This document shows, in pieces, positions 39,838 through 52,291 of a DNA stretch of 64,000 nt. The position numbers were made by a program, and so were the translations under genes. Source of the stretch: Coffea arabica. Its lineage: Eukaryota > Streptophyta > Magnoliopsida > Gentianales > Rubiaceae. Each line of letters starts with the position of its first letter. Position 1 is the stretch's first letter. The stretch is from the NCBI RefSeq assembly GCF_036785885.1, contig NC_092312.1, positions 10,000,001 to 10,064,000 of the forward strand, in the 5' to 3' direction. Below the pieces are notes generated by a model. The model had not been told where the DNA came from. It was given only the letters and a program-made list of their open reading frames with translations, and did not search any database.

Positions 39838-41257
39838 GGGCAAATCGTTCAAAAAGTCCCTCACATTTTACAAGATAACTTTTTTTGTCCCTCACTTTTA
39901 AAAGTGTAATTTTACGTTTCTTACAAATTCACATTAACCAAATTTGGTTTCTACCTAGGTTTTCGACTAATTTTTTACTGGAATCCACCACGTGACTTGC
40001 AATGTGATCATTTTTTAAGGGCAAAATTGTCAAATCAAATTTTTACATAATCTGATTCATAGTCCCTCACATTTCACAAAATGAATTTTTTTGTCCCTAA
40101 AATTTTACAAAATGAGTTGTTTCGTTTTTTATATTTGAAAAAATGAATTTTTCCATCCCTCATATTTTTCAAAATGAATTTTTTCATCCCTCATTGATCA
40201 TGTATACGAATAGTTTTTTTTTCCTATAAACTCACGTATATGTTTATTTGATTTTACCTGAACGATATGAATAATATGTAATTTATCCCTATTGGATTTC
40301 ATCTAAACATGCTAATCGTAGTTATACACATGCTATTCAATAAATATATATAGGAGTTTAAAACTAATAATTTTGTTTGAAACCCATGTATATATTTATA
40401 TGATTTCACCATTTGAATCTATTCGATATTTGTGACAGTTCTCTTTTGGTAAGAATTTATTTATTGAGTTGTATAATAAGGTCATCTAATTAATGGGTCC
40501 TAACTCGAATTCTATAATTGTGCTAACAAATTTTAGTTTAAATCTGAAATTTCTACTCGACACTTTTAAGATAATCAGTTGAGTTACTTGCCTTGTAATT
40601 GTGTTAAAATTTGAAAGTGTCAATTACTTATTTCTTTTTGTTATACTTTTCTTTTGTTTACTTTTTCTATCTAAATTTAATTCGATATAAATACTCGATA
40701 ATATTTAGGATTAAATGTCTTCTTTATTTCAAATTTCGAGTAAAAGAAAATGAATATAAGTGAAAAACTAACAATTTTTTTAAACCCGTATATATATCTA
40801 TTTGATTTCACTTAAGCAATACGAATAGTATGTAATATATTTCTATTTGATTTTACATGCTATTCGTACTGTTCAGGTGAAATCAAATAAATATATACAT
40901 GGATTTAAAAAAAATTATTCACACACATGATCAATAAAAGATGAAAAAATTCATTTTGAAAAATGTGAAGGATGAAAAAATTCATTTTGTGAAATGTAAG
41001 GGACGAAAAAATTTATTTTATGAAATGTGACGAATTATGAATCGAATTATATAAAATTTGATTTAACAAATTTGCCTTTAAAATATGATCACGTGTAAGG
41101 CACGTGGTGAATTCCGACAAAAAACTAGTCGGAAACCTAAGTAGGGACTAAATTTGACCAATGTGAATTTGTAAGGGATGTAAAATTACATTTTTAAAAG
41201 CGAGAAACGAAAAAAGTTATTTTACAAAATGTGAGGGACGTTTTGAATGATTTTCCC
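39838..41257. mobile_element. Non-autonomous MULE with very long inverted repeats
   Basis: Ends GGGCAAATCGTTCAAAA and (reverse complement) GGGAAAATCATTCAAAA are flanked by nearly identical 9-base sites TTTTAAGAA (39829-39837) and TTTTAAAAA (41258-41266). The arms match for over 400 bases (about 39838-40280 and 40840-41257), including GTCCCTCACATTT repeats and a GTGATCA/CACGTG-like segment. No coding region. The 1420-base element is close to a giant imperfect palindrome. Confidence 0.75.
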
Positions 41258-42754
41258 TTTTAAAAAGGCTTTAATTTTCTAAAGTAAAACTCAAAAATGG
41301 CTTTTTTTTTGTTGTACTTAATTGAGGAGTTAATCTGAAAATCTGAAATAAATTTCGACAGAGTCAAGACAAAAGGCAGATTTCCATTACAATAGGGATG
41401 AATTAGAAATTTGCGTTACAAACAAGTTGTAAAGGTGGGATCCAATATTTATGTTGGGTAACCGGATTATAATGGAAAGAAACTAGACATCTCGTTTTGT
41501 GAGTTTTAAATGTGCTAAAGGTGGGATACATAATATTTTCGAACCGAAGAGCTTTCTTTTGAATAATTCAGGAACAGATGTAGGCTCACGAATAATTACC
41601 ACCATTGTTGTTCCAGTGGCCGTTTCCTTTTTTCTGTTTCTGGTAGCCTTCTCTATCTTTAATAAGAAGAACAAGGAAGAGAAATGAGGCAACTGGTAAA
41701 TTACAGCAGTTAAAAATTGTATTATTAGATAGGGAAGAAAATATTTTAATCCTTTTTGTGCTTCGGAATCTTTCAAATGCCTGCCCATGTAACCTATGAA
41801 AATTAACAAATTTATTCTGTTGATGGATCTCAAGTCTTAACGCCTGAATCGCTGCAAGATAATCTGAGTTCAGTTCAAGCCGCCACAAGTAACTTCTCTG
41901 CTGACAACAAAATTGGTCAAGGTGGCCTTGGTCATTTATATAAGGTACCTATAAATTATAGGTGTCAAAATTGGTGATTTGAGCGGGTTTGGGTTGGTTA
42001 AAATAGGTAATGAGTATAAGTGAATCAATTTATTTATATCTATTTAATTAGATACGTATAAATAGATAAGTTAAAAAATAAATTGGATAACCCAATTACC
42101 CATTTATAACCCATTTATTATAATTTTTTGTAAACTCATTTAAATTCTTTTTTGCAAACTAAGTTATCAATTTATACCACTCTTTGCATCCATCATTAGT
42201 TTTAAATATTTACTTATAATGCTTAATAAGCCTAATTACCAATTTTTTTTTCATCCGTACTCTATGTCACAAAATTACATACTATTAATAATTGAACAAT
42301 AAAAATATAAAAATTTGAACTAAGTACTATAAAAGTTAACATAAAAACTTAATTCAAAAATTTTGAACCCCTAGTATTTTTTTCGTATGTAAATTTAAAA
42401 TTTCATTTTGGAAAGGTAGGAAAAGAAGTTAAAACTTTTCATAAATTGGTAATGTTAAAAAATGAGCAACTTAACAAATTAAGACTAAATAAAATGATAA
42501 GATAAAACCAACAAATAATAATGAAAATGAAACAAAAGTAGTTAACATCATGACAAAATGAAGAATATGAGAAAAAAAAATGAATGGGAGAAGAGAGAAG
42601 ACTTGGGGAAGGACAATTTTAAATAAGTTAATTGGGTTTGATGGGTTACCCAATAATACCCATTTATTAAATAGGTATTATTGGATAACCCATTTATACC
42701 TATATACAAAAATTTAACATATCCATATTCATCTATTCATGAGCGAATATGGGT

Positions 42755-42828
42755 AAATTTAGTTAGATACTCATGACTAGGGATCTCTTCCAAATTTAGT
42801 TAGATACCCATGACCAGGGATCTCGTGA
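42755..42828. repeat. 37-base tandem duplication in the pseudogene insert
   Basis: Two adjacent copies (42755-42791 and 42792-42828) beginning AAATTTAGTTAGATAC differ at only a few bases. Confidence 0.85.
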
Positions 42829-43216
42829 GATTTAGCACTTTTTTTTATAAAACTCTTACATGATTTCAAAATCTATGCATTGCCCCTTCACAATTTATAC
42901 TGAACTGTCAAAATGATGAAAACTATTCAAATGTCGAGATTATCCTCGTTTAGAAACTAAAATAACTGAAGTGGCAAAAATTTATAAATGTAGTATGGAT
43001 TACATTTTAACACCCTCTAGTTTAACGCTTTTCAACATAAGACTCTTATGATTTTTAAAATCTATACATAGTCTCTTATAGTCAACAAATAAGTTCCATC
43101 TTGAAAGCAACTACTATCAATTTTTGATACTTAAAATCCAAATTGTGAGGGAATTAATTACAACTTTTGAAATCATAAAAGGGTTACATTATAAAGTGCT
43201 AAACCACACGAGGGTC
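42822..43216. mobile_element. MITE in the CRK pseudogene
   Basis: The left end CTCGTGAGATTTAGCACTTT mirrors the right end, whose reverse complement reads CTCGTGTGGTTTAGCACTTT. Similarity runs for about 50 bases (ATGATTTCAAAA in both). It occupies the place of the missing kinase exons. Non-coding; target duplication not resolved. Confidence 0.6.
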
Positions 43217-43913
43217 TTGTATAATTTATCCTAAAAAATAACAGGTTTTTTCCATAGCTAATACGATATTAATAGAAGCTTATAGTACTGCACACATTCG
43301 TAACATTGGCAATTTTTTATATTTGTCAACCCAATTGGCTTTGATTGTAGTGGCTATATGTCTCCCGAATATGCCGCCATGCATGGCCATTTCTCAGCGA
43401 AGTCGGATGTGCTTAGCTTTGGTGCTCTAGTTTTGGAAATTGTAACTGGCAAGAAAAACAGCAGCTTCCACCAATCAGATGGGGCATATGGTCTCCCAAG
43501 CTACGTGAGTGCAAATTAACAACCTGATATGATTTTGTTTGCCCTCTAAATTCGAAAGTTGTCCTGCGTAAAATATATCAAGTGTCTATGACATCCATTG
43601 CTATAATTGTTATAGGCTAGGAAATATGGAGGGATGGGACACCATTAGCATTGCTGGATCCAACTACAGGAGACTCCTCTGCCAGAGATGAAGTCATTCA
43701 GAGTATCCATATTGGCTTACTATGTGTTCAAGAAGATGTTGATCAGAGGCCAACCATGGCCTCTGTGGTTCCTATGCTTAGTAGTCGTTATGCCACGCTG
43801 CCAACACCTGATCAGCCTGCATTCTTTTGTTAGCAGTAAAACAGAGAGCTTTGCAAAAGAGTTTCATTTTGATGTATCCGCATGCATTTCAGTGCCAGCA
43901 TGAGTCAATGAAA

Positions 43914-44999
43914 TAAGTTACAGTTACGAAATTATATCCAAGATAGAGGAAGAAATTGGGCATTTCTTGTTTCAAGATTGTAAGCATTATCTACAAGTAA
44001 AAAAATTTCAAGATGGAACATAATTTGTACCTTCCCCATGTATTTAGGTGTTAAATTTTTGCAGGTATAAAAGAATCGATCTATTATTTAGGGGAAGGAG
44101 GGACTCCGTTAAAAACAGGGCTAATTACTGATGTTGGCAATTAAGTGCGGAGATTCGCTATTTTGAAGTTCAGGGATGCGATTGAACCAGGGGAGCTACT
44201 TTGAGGAGAAGGTGAAATTTTATTGTTGTTTCTAACAGTTTTATAGATTGGGCTAGCCTAAATTTTATGATAAGAGTGCACTTGTGAATTTTCCATAATT
44301 ATATAAGAGGAAAAGGAAATGCACTTATATAGTTATAATGATGATTAAACCGTTGGTGCACAAAATGTGCAATTATTTCGTATAAATTTATAAATTTAAA
44401 CATGGACAGGGTTTAAAGATTACGCTGTAATATTTTCGCTTGATAATATTAAATGGGCAGGCATTATTCGGGCTGAGCCTAGCTTGATCCAAGGCCGGTT
44501 CTCTCTCAATTTTTTAGATCCTGTGGTTTGACCAGAGCAATTAGATATTTCATGGAAGGGACAACAGTCACGGCAGCCAAGATTACTTGTAATAATCTAC
44601 CCTTAAGTCAAGGATCAAACAACACACGCATCCAGTTAAATTAAACATTTAGTAGAAATCGAAAGAACGATCCAAATGGACAATCTAAGGGACTACAATA
44701 CTTGTAATAATCTACAATTAAATCCGATTAGCATACCAGTCTCATCATCAACTTCCACGATAATTAATCTGCAGCTTTTTTTGGTTGACTAAGTACTTCA
44801 TTCCTTTGCCACAATCTAGAAGTAAAAATAAGAACTCAATAAATAATTGCGCTTAGTTGGGTGGCTTGAAATGGTCTTTGATACTTACAATACTTATCAA
44901 CAGAGTCAATAATCTGGTAATCATATGCAACTAGTCTAATAGCAATGGTTTGTTTCGCATAAGTTGAGAAAAAAAAAGGGCTTAGCCAAGAACTTGAAC
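43914..44999. other. 3' flank of the pseudogene and promoter of CRK copy C
   Basis: About 43940-44215 duplicates the 3' flank of CRK copy A. About 44904-44962 carries the CRK 5' segment (AGTCAATAATCT, GTTTGTTTCGC) that recurs in blocks B and C. No separate gene was seen. Confidence 0.55.
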
Positions 45000-47900
45000 A
45001 TGATGAACAAGCACAATTTCTTGATCAATAAAGTAGTACAATCATGTCTTTTGTTGTGGTGCTGCGGCAGCTTGCGCACACATGCGGCTGCGGCGGATGG
45101 CCCTAGCAGTCTAATTCGCGGCTGCCAAGGTACCAATCTCTCGGACGTCAACCCCTATCGACAAAACCTCAACCAGTTCCTAGTTTCAGCCGCTGCTGCT
45201 TCTCGCACCCAGGTCTTCAATACCTCCGCCACCGGCAGCGACCCATCTGATACAGTCTACGGCTTATTCATGTGCCGGGGTGATGTCAGCAGCGATGTCT
45301 GCGCCAACTGTGTCTCGACGGCTTCCACGGATTTCCTTAATTATTGCAGTCAGATGGTTGGGTATGGTTGGTACGATAACTGCCTCTTACGTTACTCGAA
45401 CCAATCATTCTTCTCTGTTTTCTCCCAAGCGGATGCTGCCGTGGCTTCCTATGCGAGGAACACGATGAATGTTAGTTCTGACGAGGCCGACAAGTTCAAC
45501 CAGGTTTTGGGAAGTAGCATGAATGAGGTTGCGGATGGAGCTGCCAATGATACTCGACCCCTGCAGAAATTTGCTGTCCTACTCGGGGGAGCAGAGTTTT
45601 CGAGCTCCAACAGTGTGTACCCGCTAGCCCAGTGCATACCTGAACTTTCCGGGACAGACTGCAGGAGATGCCTGAGTGATGCTATTTCGCTGCTGCCCAG
45701 ATGCTGCGCCAATAGCCGAGGATGTAGAGTCGCCTTTCCTAGCTGCATGATTTGGTATGAGCTCTTCCAGTTTTACAACATTGCATCCCCATCAAGTGGT
45801 AAAGGTAAATTCAAGCCCCTCAGCCTAGCTACACCCCTTTTTGAGAAAAAAAAAAAAAATAGTAGTGACGCACTTAATTAGGTAATCCATCATAATCAAC
45901 TATGGCAAATTAGGTTAGTAAATTGTTAGATAAAGTTGTTGAGTAAATGCTGATGCCCGGTACACTCCAACTATTTTTTTTTTAAACCTTAATTAGAAGT
46001 CAAGATTTTTAACCTTTGTGGGTCCAACTATTTTTTGGGTCAAAATAATTAAAATGCTAGAGTACATACTTCGTCGAATTGGTGAGGAGGACATTTCTGT
46101 CTAGTTTAATCCTATGTTCTTCTCTTGATTCAGGCAAAAAAGGAATATCAAAGCAAGCAGCTATTGGAATTGCTCTTTCAACCATTTTCTGTGTGTTGCT
46201 GTTTGTGGTGCTCGCTGTTTTCCTCCTCAAGAGAAGATCAAGAAAGCGACGTGATGCCGAAATACAAGAGGCATATGGTATAACTACAAGGATTGCAATG
46301 CACCATAACAAGACATAACTATCTTTGATTTATTTGCTTTTTTTAAAGAAATTTTTTGCCCTTAAACATTGGATTAAATGAGTAAACTTCAGTCATTTTT
46401 ATGTTTTCTGTATAGATGGAGATGAAACCTTACAAATTGATCCCGAATCACTGCAGTACAGTTTAAGTGCAATTCGAATTGCCACAAACGATTTTTCAGT
46501 TGATAACAAAATCGGCCAAGGTGGATTTGGTCCTGTGTACAAGGTACCTGTATATCACTATGTGCAAGAGGAGCTTTGAAGAAAAACATACACAATTCAC
46601 GTATAAACATTCCCTCAAACGGACGTATAAGTGATAATAACGTTTCCAATCAACTCCTAAATTTCTGCTGTTCATATACTCTCACAGGGTAAACTACCAG
46701 ATGGACAAGACATAGCCGTGAAGAGACTATCTAGAAGATCAGGGCAAGGTGCACAAGAATTTAAAAACGAAATTGCAGTAGTTGCCAAGCTTCAGCATAG
46801 AAATCTGGTTCGACTTCTGGGATTTTGCTTGGAAGCAGGGGAAAAGTTACTAATCTACGAATTTGTTCCAAATAAAAGCCTTGACTACTTCCTATTTGGT
46901 AGGTTCTTCCTCAAATGCTTTTCCTCTTTTCTGTTGTTCTTTTTTCGTCTAATTTCCCGATTATGATTAAGCATTGAGAAATGCACTCTAGATCTGTTTG
47001 CATAATGACATTTTGCAAAATATTCCACAATATATTCTTTACACACATTTGCCTTTTGGATTAATCTCAGCTGGAATTTAAACTTCAAATTCTGCATATG
47101 TAGCATGTATCTAAATCCATTAGTGTAAACACTATTAGCGTAAAAAAGTTTAAATCTCAACGAAGGTCAATAAGCATTTTATCCTACATCTTTTTCCTGT
47201 GTATAGCATGACTTCGTGGTTCCTAAAACTGAGACGGAATATTTTCTTTGATGTCATTCTAAAGATCCAGAAAAGCAACAATTGTTGGACTGGTCAAAAC
47301 GTTACAAGATCATTACAGGAATAGCAAGAGGACTTCTTTATCTTCAAGAAGATTCACGTCTTAGAATTGTTCACCGTGACCTTAAAGCTGGCAATATATT
47401 ACTAGATGAAAGGATGAATCCAAAGATAGCAGATTTTGGGATGGCAAAAATTTGTGGAGTCGATGAATTTGAAGGAAACACAAATAGAATCGCCGGGACA
47501 ATGTAAGTTCTGCATGCATCCAAACGATCAATCTCTCCTAATGGTGATTTGTGTTGTAAACCTATATACTGTCCCGACTGATAGCACTAGAATATCATAG
47601 GTTAGGTTACAAATTCCACTTATGGTGAAGATAGCCCTCCGGATTTTAATTTGATTACCCGCGAGGGTTTTTTTTTTTTTTTTTGAAATACACAAAAACA
47701 ACATGATACGCACTACATATGCTTCTCCTCGAACACATTACATTGTCTTCTCATCCTAATAATCATGCTAACTAGTAACTATTGCGACTTGCAGTGGTTA
47801 CATGGCTCCTGAATACACTACGACCGGGCAGTTCTCGGTCAAGTCAGATGTTTTTAGTTTTGGGGTCGTAATTTTGGAAATTATTGCTGGCAAGAAGAAC

Positions 47901-48441
47901 AGCAGCTTCTACCTATCAGAGGATTCTCGAGACCTTTTGAGCTATGTGAGTGCACACAACAAATCTTAGCACCACTTCTACGATTCCTTCTGTTACGGTT
48001 TTTGTGCCTGCAAATCTTTGCATGATGTACTAGTCCAACTGGGTTCATACTTACAGGTGTCACTTGACTAATATTTGCCGTTTACTAATTGTGAACTCGA
48101 TACTTTGGATTGATGTAAAACAGGCTTGGGAACAATGGAGACATGGCACGCCATTGGCCTTGTTGGATCCAACAATCGTAGACTCTTGTGTCGAAATTGA
48201 GGTCCTAAAATGCATCCAAATTGGATTGCTATGCGTTGAAGAAGATGCTGATAGAAGACCTATGATGTCTTCCGTGGTTTACATGCTCAGTGGCGACTCT
48301 GTTACCCTTCCTGATCCGCATCTTCCACTAATTTCCCGGCGTGAAAGAACAGAGAGCATTCCTGAAGAGCTAGAATCAGATCGATCTGATACCAAGTTAC
48401 TGTTTGGCTCCATGACTGATTCATCATCATCTGCAGTTTAG
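45000..48441 (+). CDS. Cysteine-rich receptor-like kinase (CRK, DUF26), cluster copy C
   Basis: Seven exons, join(45000..45804, 46134..46277, 46416..46543, 46688..46898, 47265..47502, 47795..47945, 48124..48441), give 664 residues. Exons 4, 5 and 6 have exactly the lengths of copy A (211, 238 and 151 bases). The start at 45000 puts the signal peptide right at the N-terminus; an in-frame ATG at 44964 would add a basic 12-residue leader. DUF26 motifs are [13 protein letters not shown] and [13 protein letters not shown]. The membrane helix is [20 protein letters not shown]. Kinase features include [30 protein letters not shown] and APEY, so activity is likely. The activation segment reads AGTIGYMAPEY, with Ile where copies A and D have Tyr. 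It is the most divergent intact copy. Confidence 0.93.
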
Positions 48442-49142
48442 GTTTTTGTGTTTTTTAGCACAAAAGTTTAGGACTGATGACATTTTTCATTTTTTTCATT
48501 GGTTGAGCGATGTATGTGCATTGAGGTCACGGCCCATTAACCACACAATTCTTTCTTCAGTAAAAGCTTTTAGCTTTTTTTTTTTTTTTTGATGAAAATT
48601 GTAAATTCTCTGATGTGGTCAAGTATTTTCAAATGTTTATTGCCTCCTATAAGCCTAAATACAAGCCAGATGTGAAATTAAATTTGAGCAGATACAATAC
48701 AAGGTAACATGTATCGGGACCGGTTAATTAAATAGTTTTTATACTGTTACTGTACAAGAGATAATTTTCGAATTCATTCGACATCTTTGATTAAAGACAG
48801 AGATGCCTTATTTTTCACACTAAGCATTGAGTACATCACTTACTAGAACACCTTCCGAGGATGTTGGAAGGGGCAAGAGAAGGTACCTACCCAACAGGGC
48901 ATATATATGGAAGGGGAGGGAGGGTACTGCAATTCTTCTCTGCTTCCCAGGCTAGACCTCCTGTTATTCTCCCATGCGTAGCTAAAGCTTAATTGATGGA
49001 TTTACGTGGTCTTCTTCTTCTTCTTTTTTTTTTTTTTCTGTTTTTAATGAAGTTGGAATAATTCAGTGGGCTATCTCCATCTCTGCAACTTATATTTTTC
49101 TTGTCATTATTATGAGATATTTGCATGTTTTAGCTTGAGGAG
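48442..49142. other. 3' flank of CRK copy C
   Basis: About 48838-49090 (words ACAGGGCATATAT, GGCTAGACCTCCTGTTATTCT, AGTGGGCTATCTCCATCTCTG) recurs in diverged form upstream of CRK copy D at about 58940-59150, another trace of tandem duplication. No gene. Confidence 0.55.
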
Positions 49143-50129
49143 CAGTGGTGGATTTATCATTTAAGGTGGGCATTGGGGGGCCCCCACAAAATTCTTCTGG
49201 CACGCCTTCAATTTTAGTAGATTTTTAGTTTTGCCCCCTCTAAATCATTTAGTTGGGAACATATTTTATGTCTAATTTTATATTTTGACCGAAATTGGAA
49301 CCCTAAACAATCCAAAATGAAAAGCTTTTTCGTCTAATCTTTTAGCTTCCTTGGAAGTCATTTTAATTTATTACGCGATGGTTAATTGAGTTGGACTTTT
49401 TCTAGTCAATCATAAAATACAACGTTGATATGTATCTACAATTAAATAGTTATGCTGCTCAAGTAAAAATAAAGCAAAGGTAATAGGTTGACATTTTTTA
49501 GTAAATAAAAATTTTCGTTTCCTTTTGCTTAGAAAGTAGTGTAGGTCAAAAATATTTAGTATGTTTTTTAAAAGAAAATAATTATCTTATCAATAAATTT
49601 GAGCATGTCCTTTTATGCCACAGCATCCCTAATTTGTAATATAATTTCACTTGTTATGCAAATATTGCTATTGTGTCCTTTAGAGAAAATATGGAAGTAT
49701 AATATTATTTTAGGTTTTTCTAATGGATCCCTCCGCATGGTACGCCTAAATCAAACTCAAATATCATGTGAATGAATACAGTAACAATTATTATGTGAAT
49801 GCAAATATTAATAATTATTGTCCCTTATTGCATTTATACACTTTTTTGAATAATTTTTTCCCAAAAAAATAAACACTTACACTCAATTTTAGAATTGATC
49901 TTCTATACACTGACAGTGTATATATTTTCACCATTAGATGCATGACAAATAATTCGAATTTGAATTTAAAACACAAATTTTACATATGTATCGTATATCT
50001 AATCGTGATGGTGTATAAAGCATCAGTATGTATAAGATTTACTCTTTTAACAAATGCTAGTGACTTTTGTTAAAAGAAACCTTACTTGTTTTTTGCCACC
50101 ACCTGAAATTAATCCTGGCTTCGCCACTG
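49143..50129. mobile_element. Non-autonomous hAT element
   Basis: A perfect 8-base target duplication TTGAGGAG (49135-49142 and 50130-50137) flanks ends starting CAGTGGTGGATT and (reverse complement) CAGTGGCGAAGCCAGGATT. The 8-base duplication and CAGTGG ends fit hAT. The 987-base interior is AT-rich without transposase coding. A small MITE-like repeat is nested at about 49893-50045. Confidence 0.85.
49893..50045. repeat. MITE-like repeat nested in the hAT element
   Basis: Contains CACTGACAGTGTATA and CACCATTAGATG on the left and a mirrored GGTGTATAAAG-CATCAGT-ATG arm on the right. Related to the repeat at 9822-9965. Confidence 0.45.
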
Positions 50130-50137
50130 TTGAGGAG

Positions 50138-51154
50138 TTTCTAAATCCAAGCCTTATGGACCCAGCACTCAAGCTGCCACAAGAAATAGCAAAACCTGAA
50201 ATGTTTGCCAAACGGCTTTTTAATCATGTCCCACTTGTCGGAAGGGACTTTAGAGTGGCCCAAAGTGGTCCAACCTGCTTTCATGCCGGTTTAAGCAAAA
50301 CCATGAACCTGATCTCTCACTCGTCTGAATAGAGTTTAGATCCAAAGGGAGATTACTACCAACGGTCATGCATCCAAGCTTTGTATTAATCAATTCACAA
50401 AACCTGCCCAAAAAGCATAGAAATTCCTTGACTATTGCTAGCTCTCATGGGATCATCCCAATACTAGATATGCCATGCCAAAAATAAACTAGTGGAAACC
50501 TTTTTTTTGTGCTAGTTGTAGGGGTATATTAGTAAAAAAAACTTTAAAATTAATCAGTAGGAACAAATTACCCATTGATGTTATATTATCATGTGGGAAT
50601 GGGGTTATATAATTATGAGAGTATAAATTTGTATTATGTAAAGGATAAATTAATTTAAAATTTTATCATCCTATCCATTAGTCATTCTAGGATGACTAAT
50701 ATCACCTCCCCATGGGATTATTTTATCCCATGAATAAATGATTAATCCAATTCTATATCATTCCATTAACCAAACGGACCCTTAGCTCTTATGTGGTCAT
50801 TGCAATACTTGATGTGCCAAAAATAAAGGGTTATTATCACTTTACCTCTCTTAAACTATATTACTACTATCAGTTTACCCCCTAATGTTATTTTTTAGTC
50901 ACTCTACCCCTATGAATAATTGAACTCAACATGTTAAAAAATTTTGGATAAAAATACCATTTTATTTTATAGTATTATTACATTGTTATTATCACTTTAT
51001 TCGTTTAGATTATAGTGATACAATCACTTTAATTCCTAACATTATTTTCTAGACATTTAACTCATCATTAATCTAATTAGTATGGTCAAAAAATTTTAAA
51101 TATATTTAACCTTTTTTATATATTTAACCATAATTGGATAATAAGACTATAGGG
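50138..51154. other. Intergenic, no gene seen
   Basis: AT-rich DNA with a possible decayed MITE (about 50520-50783, ending CCAAACGGACCCTTAG). The frame at 50054-50332 starts inside the hAT element and shows no family features. Confidence 0.4.
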
Positions 51155-51724
51155 GTCACACTGCTGTCACAATAATCCTGATATAATAAAGTCAATAATC
51201 TACTAATAATAAAAAAATCATATCCAACTATTCTGTAGCAATTGTTTGTTTCGCTCAAGTAAATGATGTTAGCACCAACGCCACCCTAGAGCTTGAACAT
51301 GTGCCTATTTTGCTGTTTTGCACAAAGATAATGCCTCTTTTTCTTTATATACAACATTATCATCTAGATGAAAAATAACATCAAAGCATCATATAATGTA
51401 CTTGAGATAAAAAAAAAGTTAAAAAGATAAAAAAGTAATTAAAAAATATGTTTGTCATTTAAATAAATTCTTTTTTTCAAATAATAACTTCTCGAACACA
51501 CACTAATTTACACGATGAATCATTAGCCTTTTTGACTCCTGGAGAGATATGATATTTTGACATGGAAAAAATATAAAATATAATTTCGATTAAATGAATT
51601 AAATGATAAAGACAAAAATAAAGATGGCCTACAATCTTAAGGTCGTACTATTCATTTTGGAATTTCATGTTGCTGGTCAGCTTAATAACGCAGTACTATG
51701 TTCTGGTAGTTAAAAAGTCCCTTT
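51155..51724. repeat. Duplicated block C, left part, with a CRK-like 5' remnant
   Basis: Paralogous to block B (25595-26590): shared CACACTGCTGTCAC, AGTCAATAATCTACTAATA, GTTTGTTTCGCTCAAG, GAGCTTGAACATG and TTTTGCACAAAGATAA. Like B, it keeps the CRK promoter-to-start segment and no following CRK coding sequence. The copia retrotransposon splits the block after 51724. Confidence 0.65.
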
Positions 51725-52149
51725 TGTTATGAAATAATGATAAGATGTAGATGTCCATTAATATTTTCAAAAAGAATTACAAGATGTGGATGTTAAGATG
51801 TGGATGTCCATTGATATTCTCAAGAAGGATTACAAGATGTGGATGTCCGTTTATATTTTCGAGATGATAGACACATGTATTCTCCCTAGATTCATTGGTA
51901 CATTGGATGAACTCATTTATGGATGTACTTGATATACTAAATTCATGTATTTGTATTTAATAGAGTTCATGTACCTTTGATCTTGGATCACCTGTATATA
52001 GGGGTGTATCCTACTTCATTTGTAACCTTGAAAACCTTAAAATCTGGAAGTACTTTGATCAGTAAATATAATAATTCTATCTCTCTCTTCTTCTTACTCT
52101 ACTATTTCAATCTCTACTTTTGGTAGTTTCTTTTATTAGTTTTACAACA
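51725..52149 (+). repeat. 5' LTR of the copia element
   Basis: Begins TGTTATG and ends ACAACA. It contains internal repeats of AAGATGTGGATGTCC (three or so copies near its start) and a TATATAGGGG promoter-like word near 51995. Confidence 0.9.
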
Positions 52150-52291
52150 CGTATCAGCACGAGTCTCTACTTTGAGTGAAGGAAAGGCGCGAAGCAAAAG
52201 TGAAGCACGAGACGTGTCAAGATTTTGCCCGAACAACTTTTGGCTACTTATCAAGGTAATATTCTTTCCTACGAATCTATTGCATAGTCTT

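Larger units (their letters stand above)
41571..43913 (+). pseudogene. CRK pseudogene, cluster copy B
   Basis: Remains of a CRK like copy A, including matching intron edges. A transmembrane exon (about 41587-41685; TTIVVPVAVSFFLFLVAFSI) has lost about 14 bases relative to copy A and hits a stop. Exon 3 (about 41825-41944) ends IGQGGLGHLYK, with Phe changed to Leu in the glycine loop. Exons 4 and 5 are missing, replaced by repeat insertions (41950-43216). Exon 6 (about 43350-43505) has an extra codon in YAAMHGHFS, and exon 7 (about 43620-43835) runs into a stop at PAFFC. The ectodomain exon was not found upstream. Loss of lysine, catalytic and DFG regions makes it certainly non-functional as a kinase. 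Its 3' flank matches that of copy A, so the duplicated unit included downstream DNA. Confidence 0.9.
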
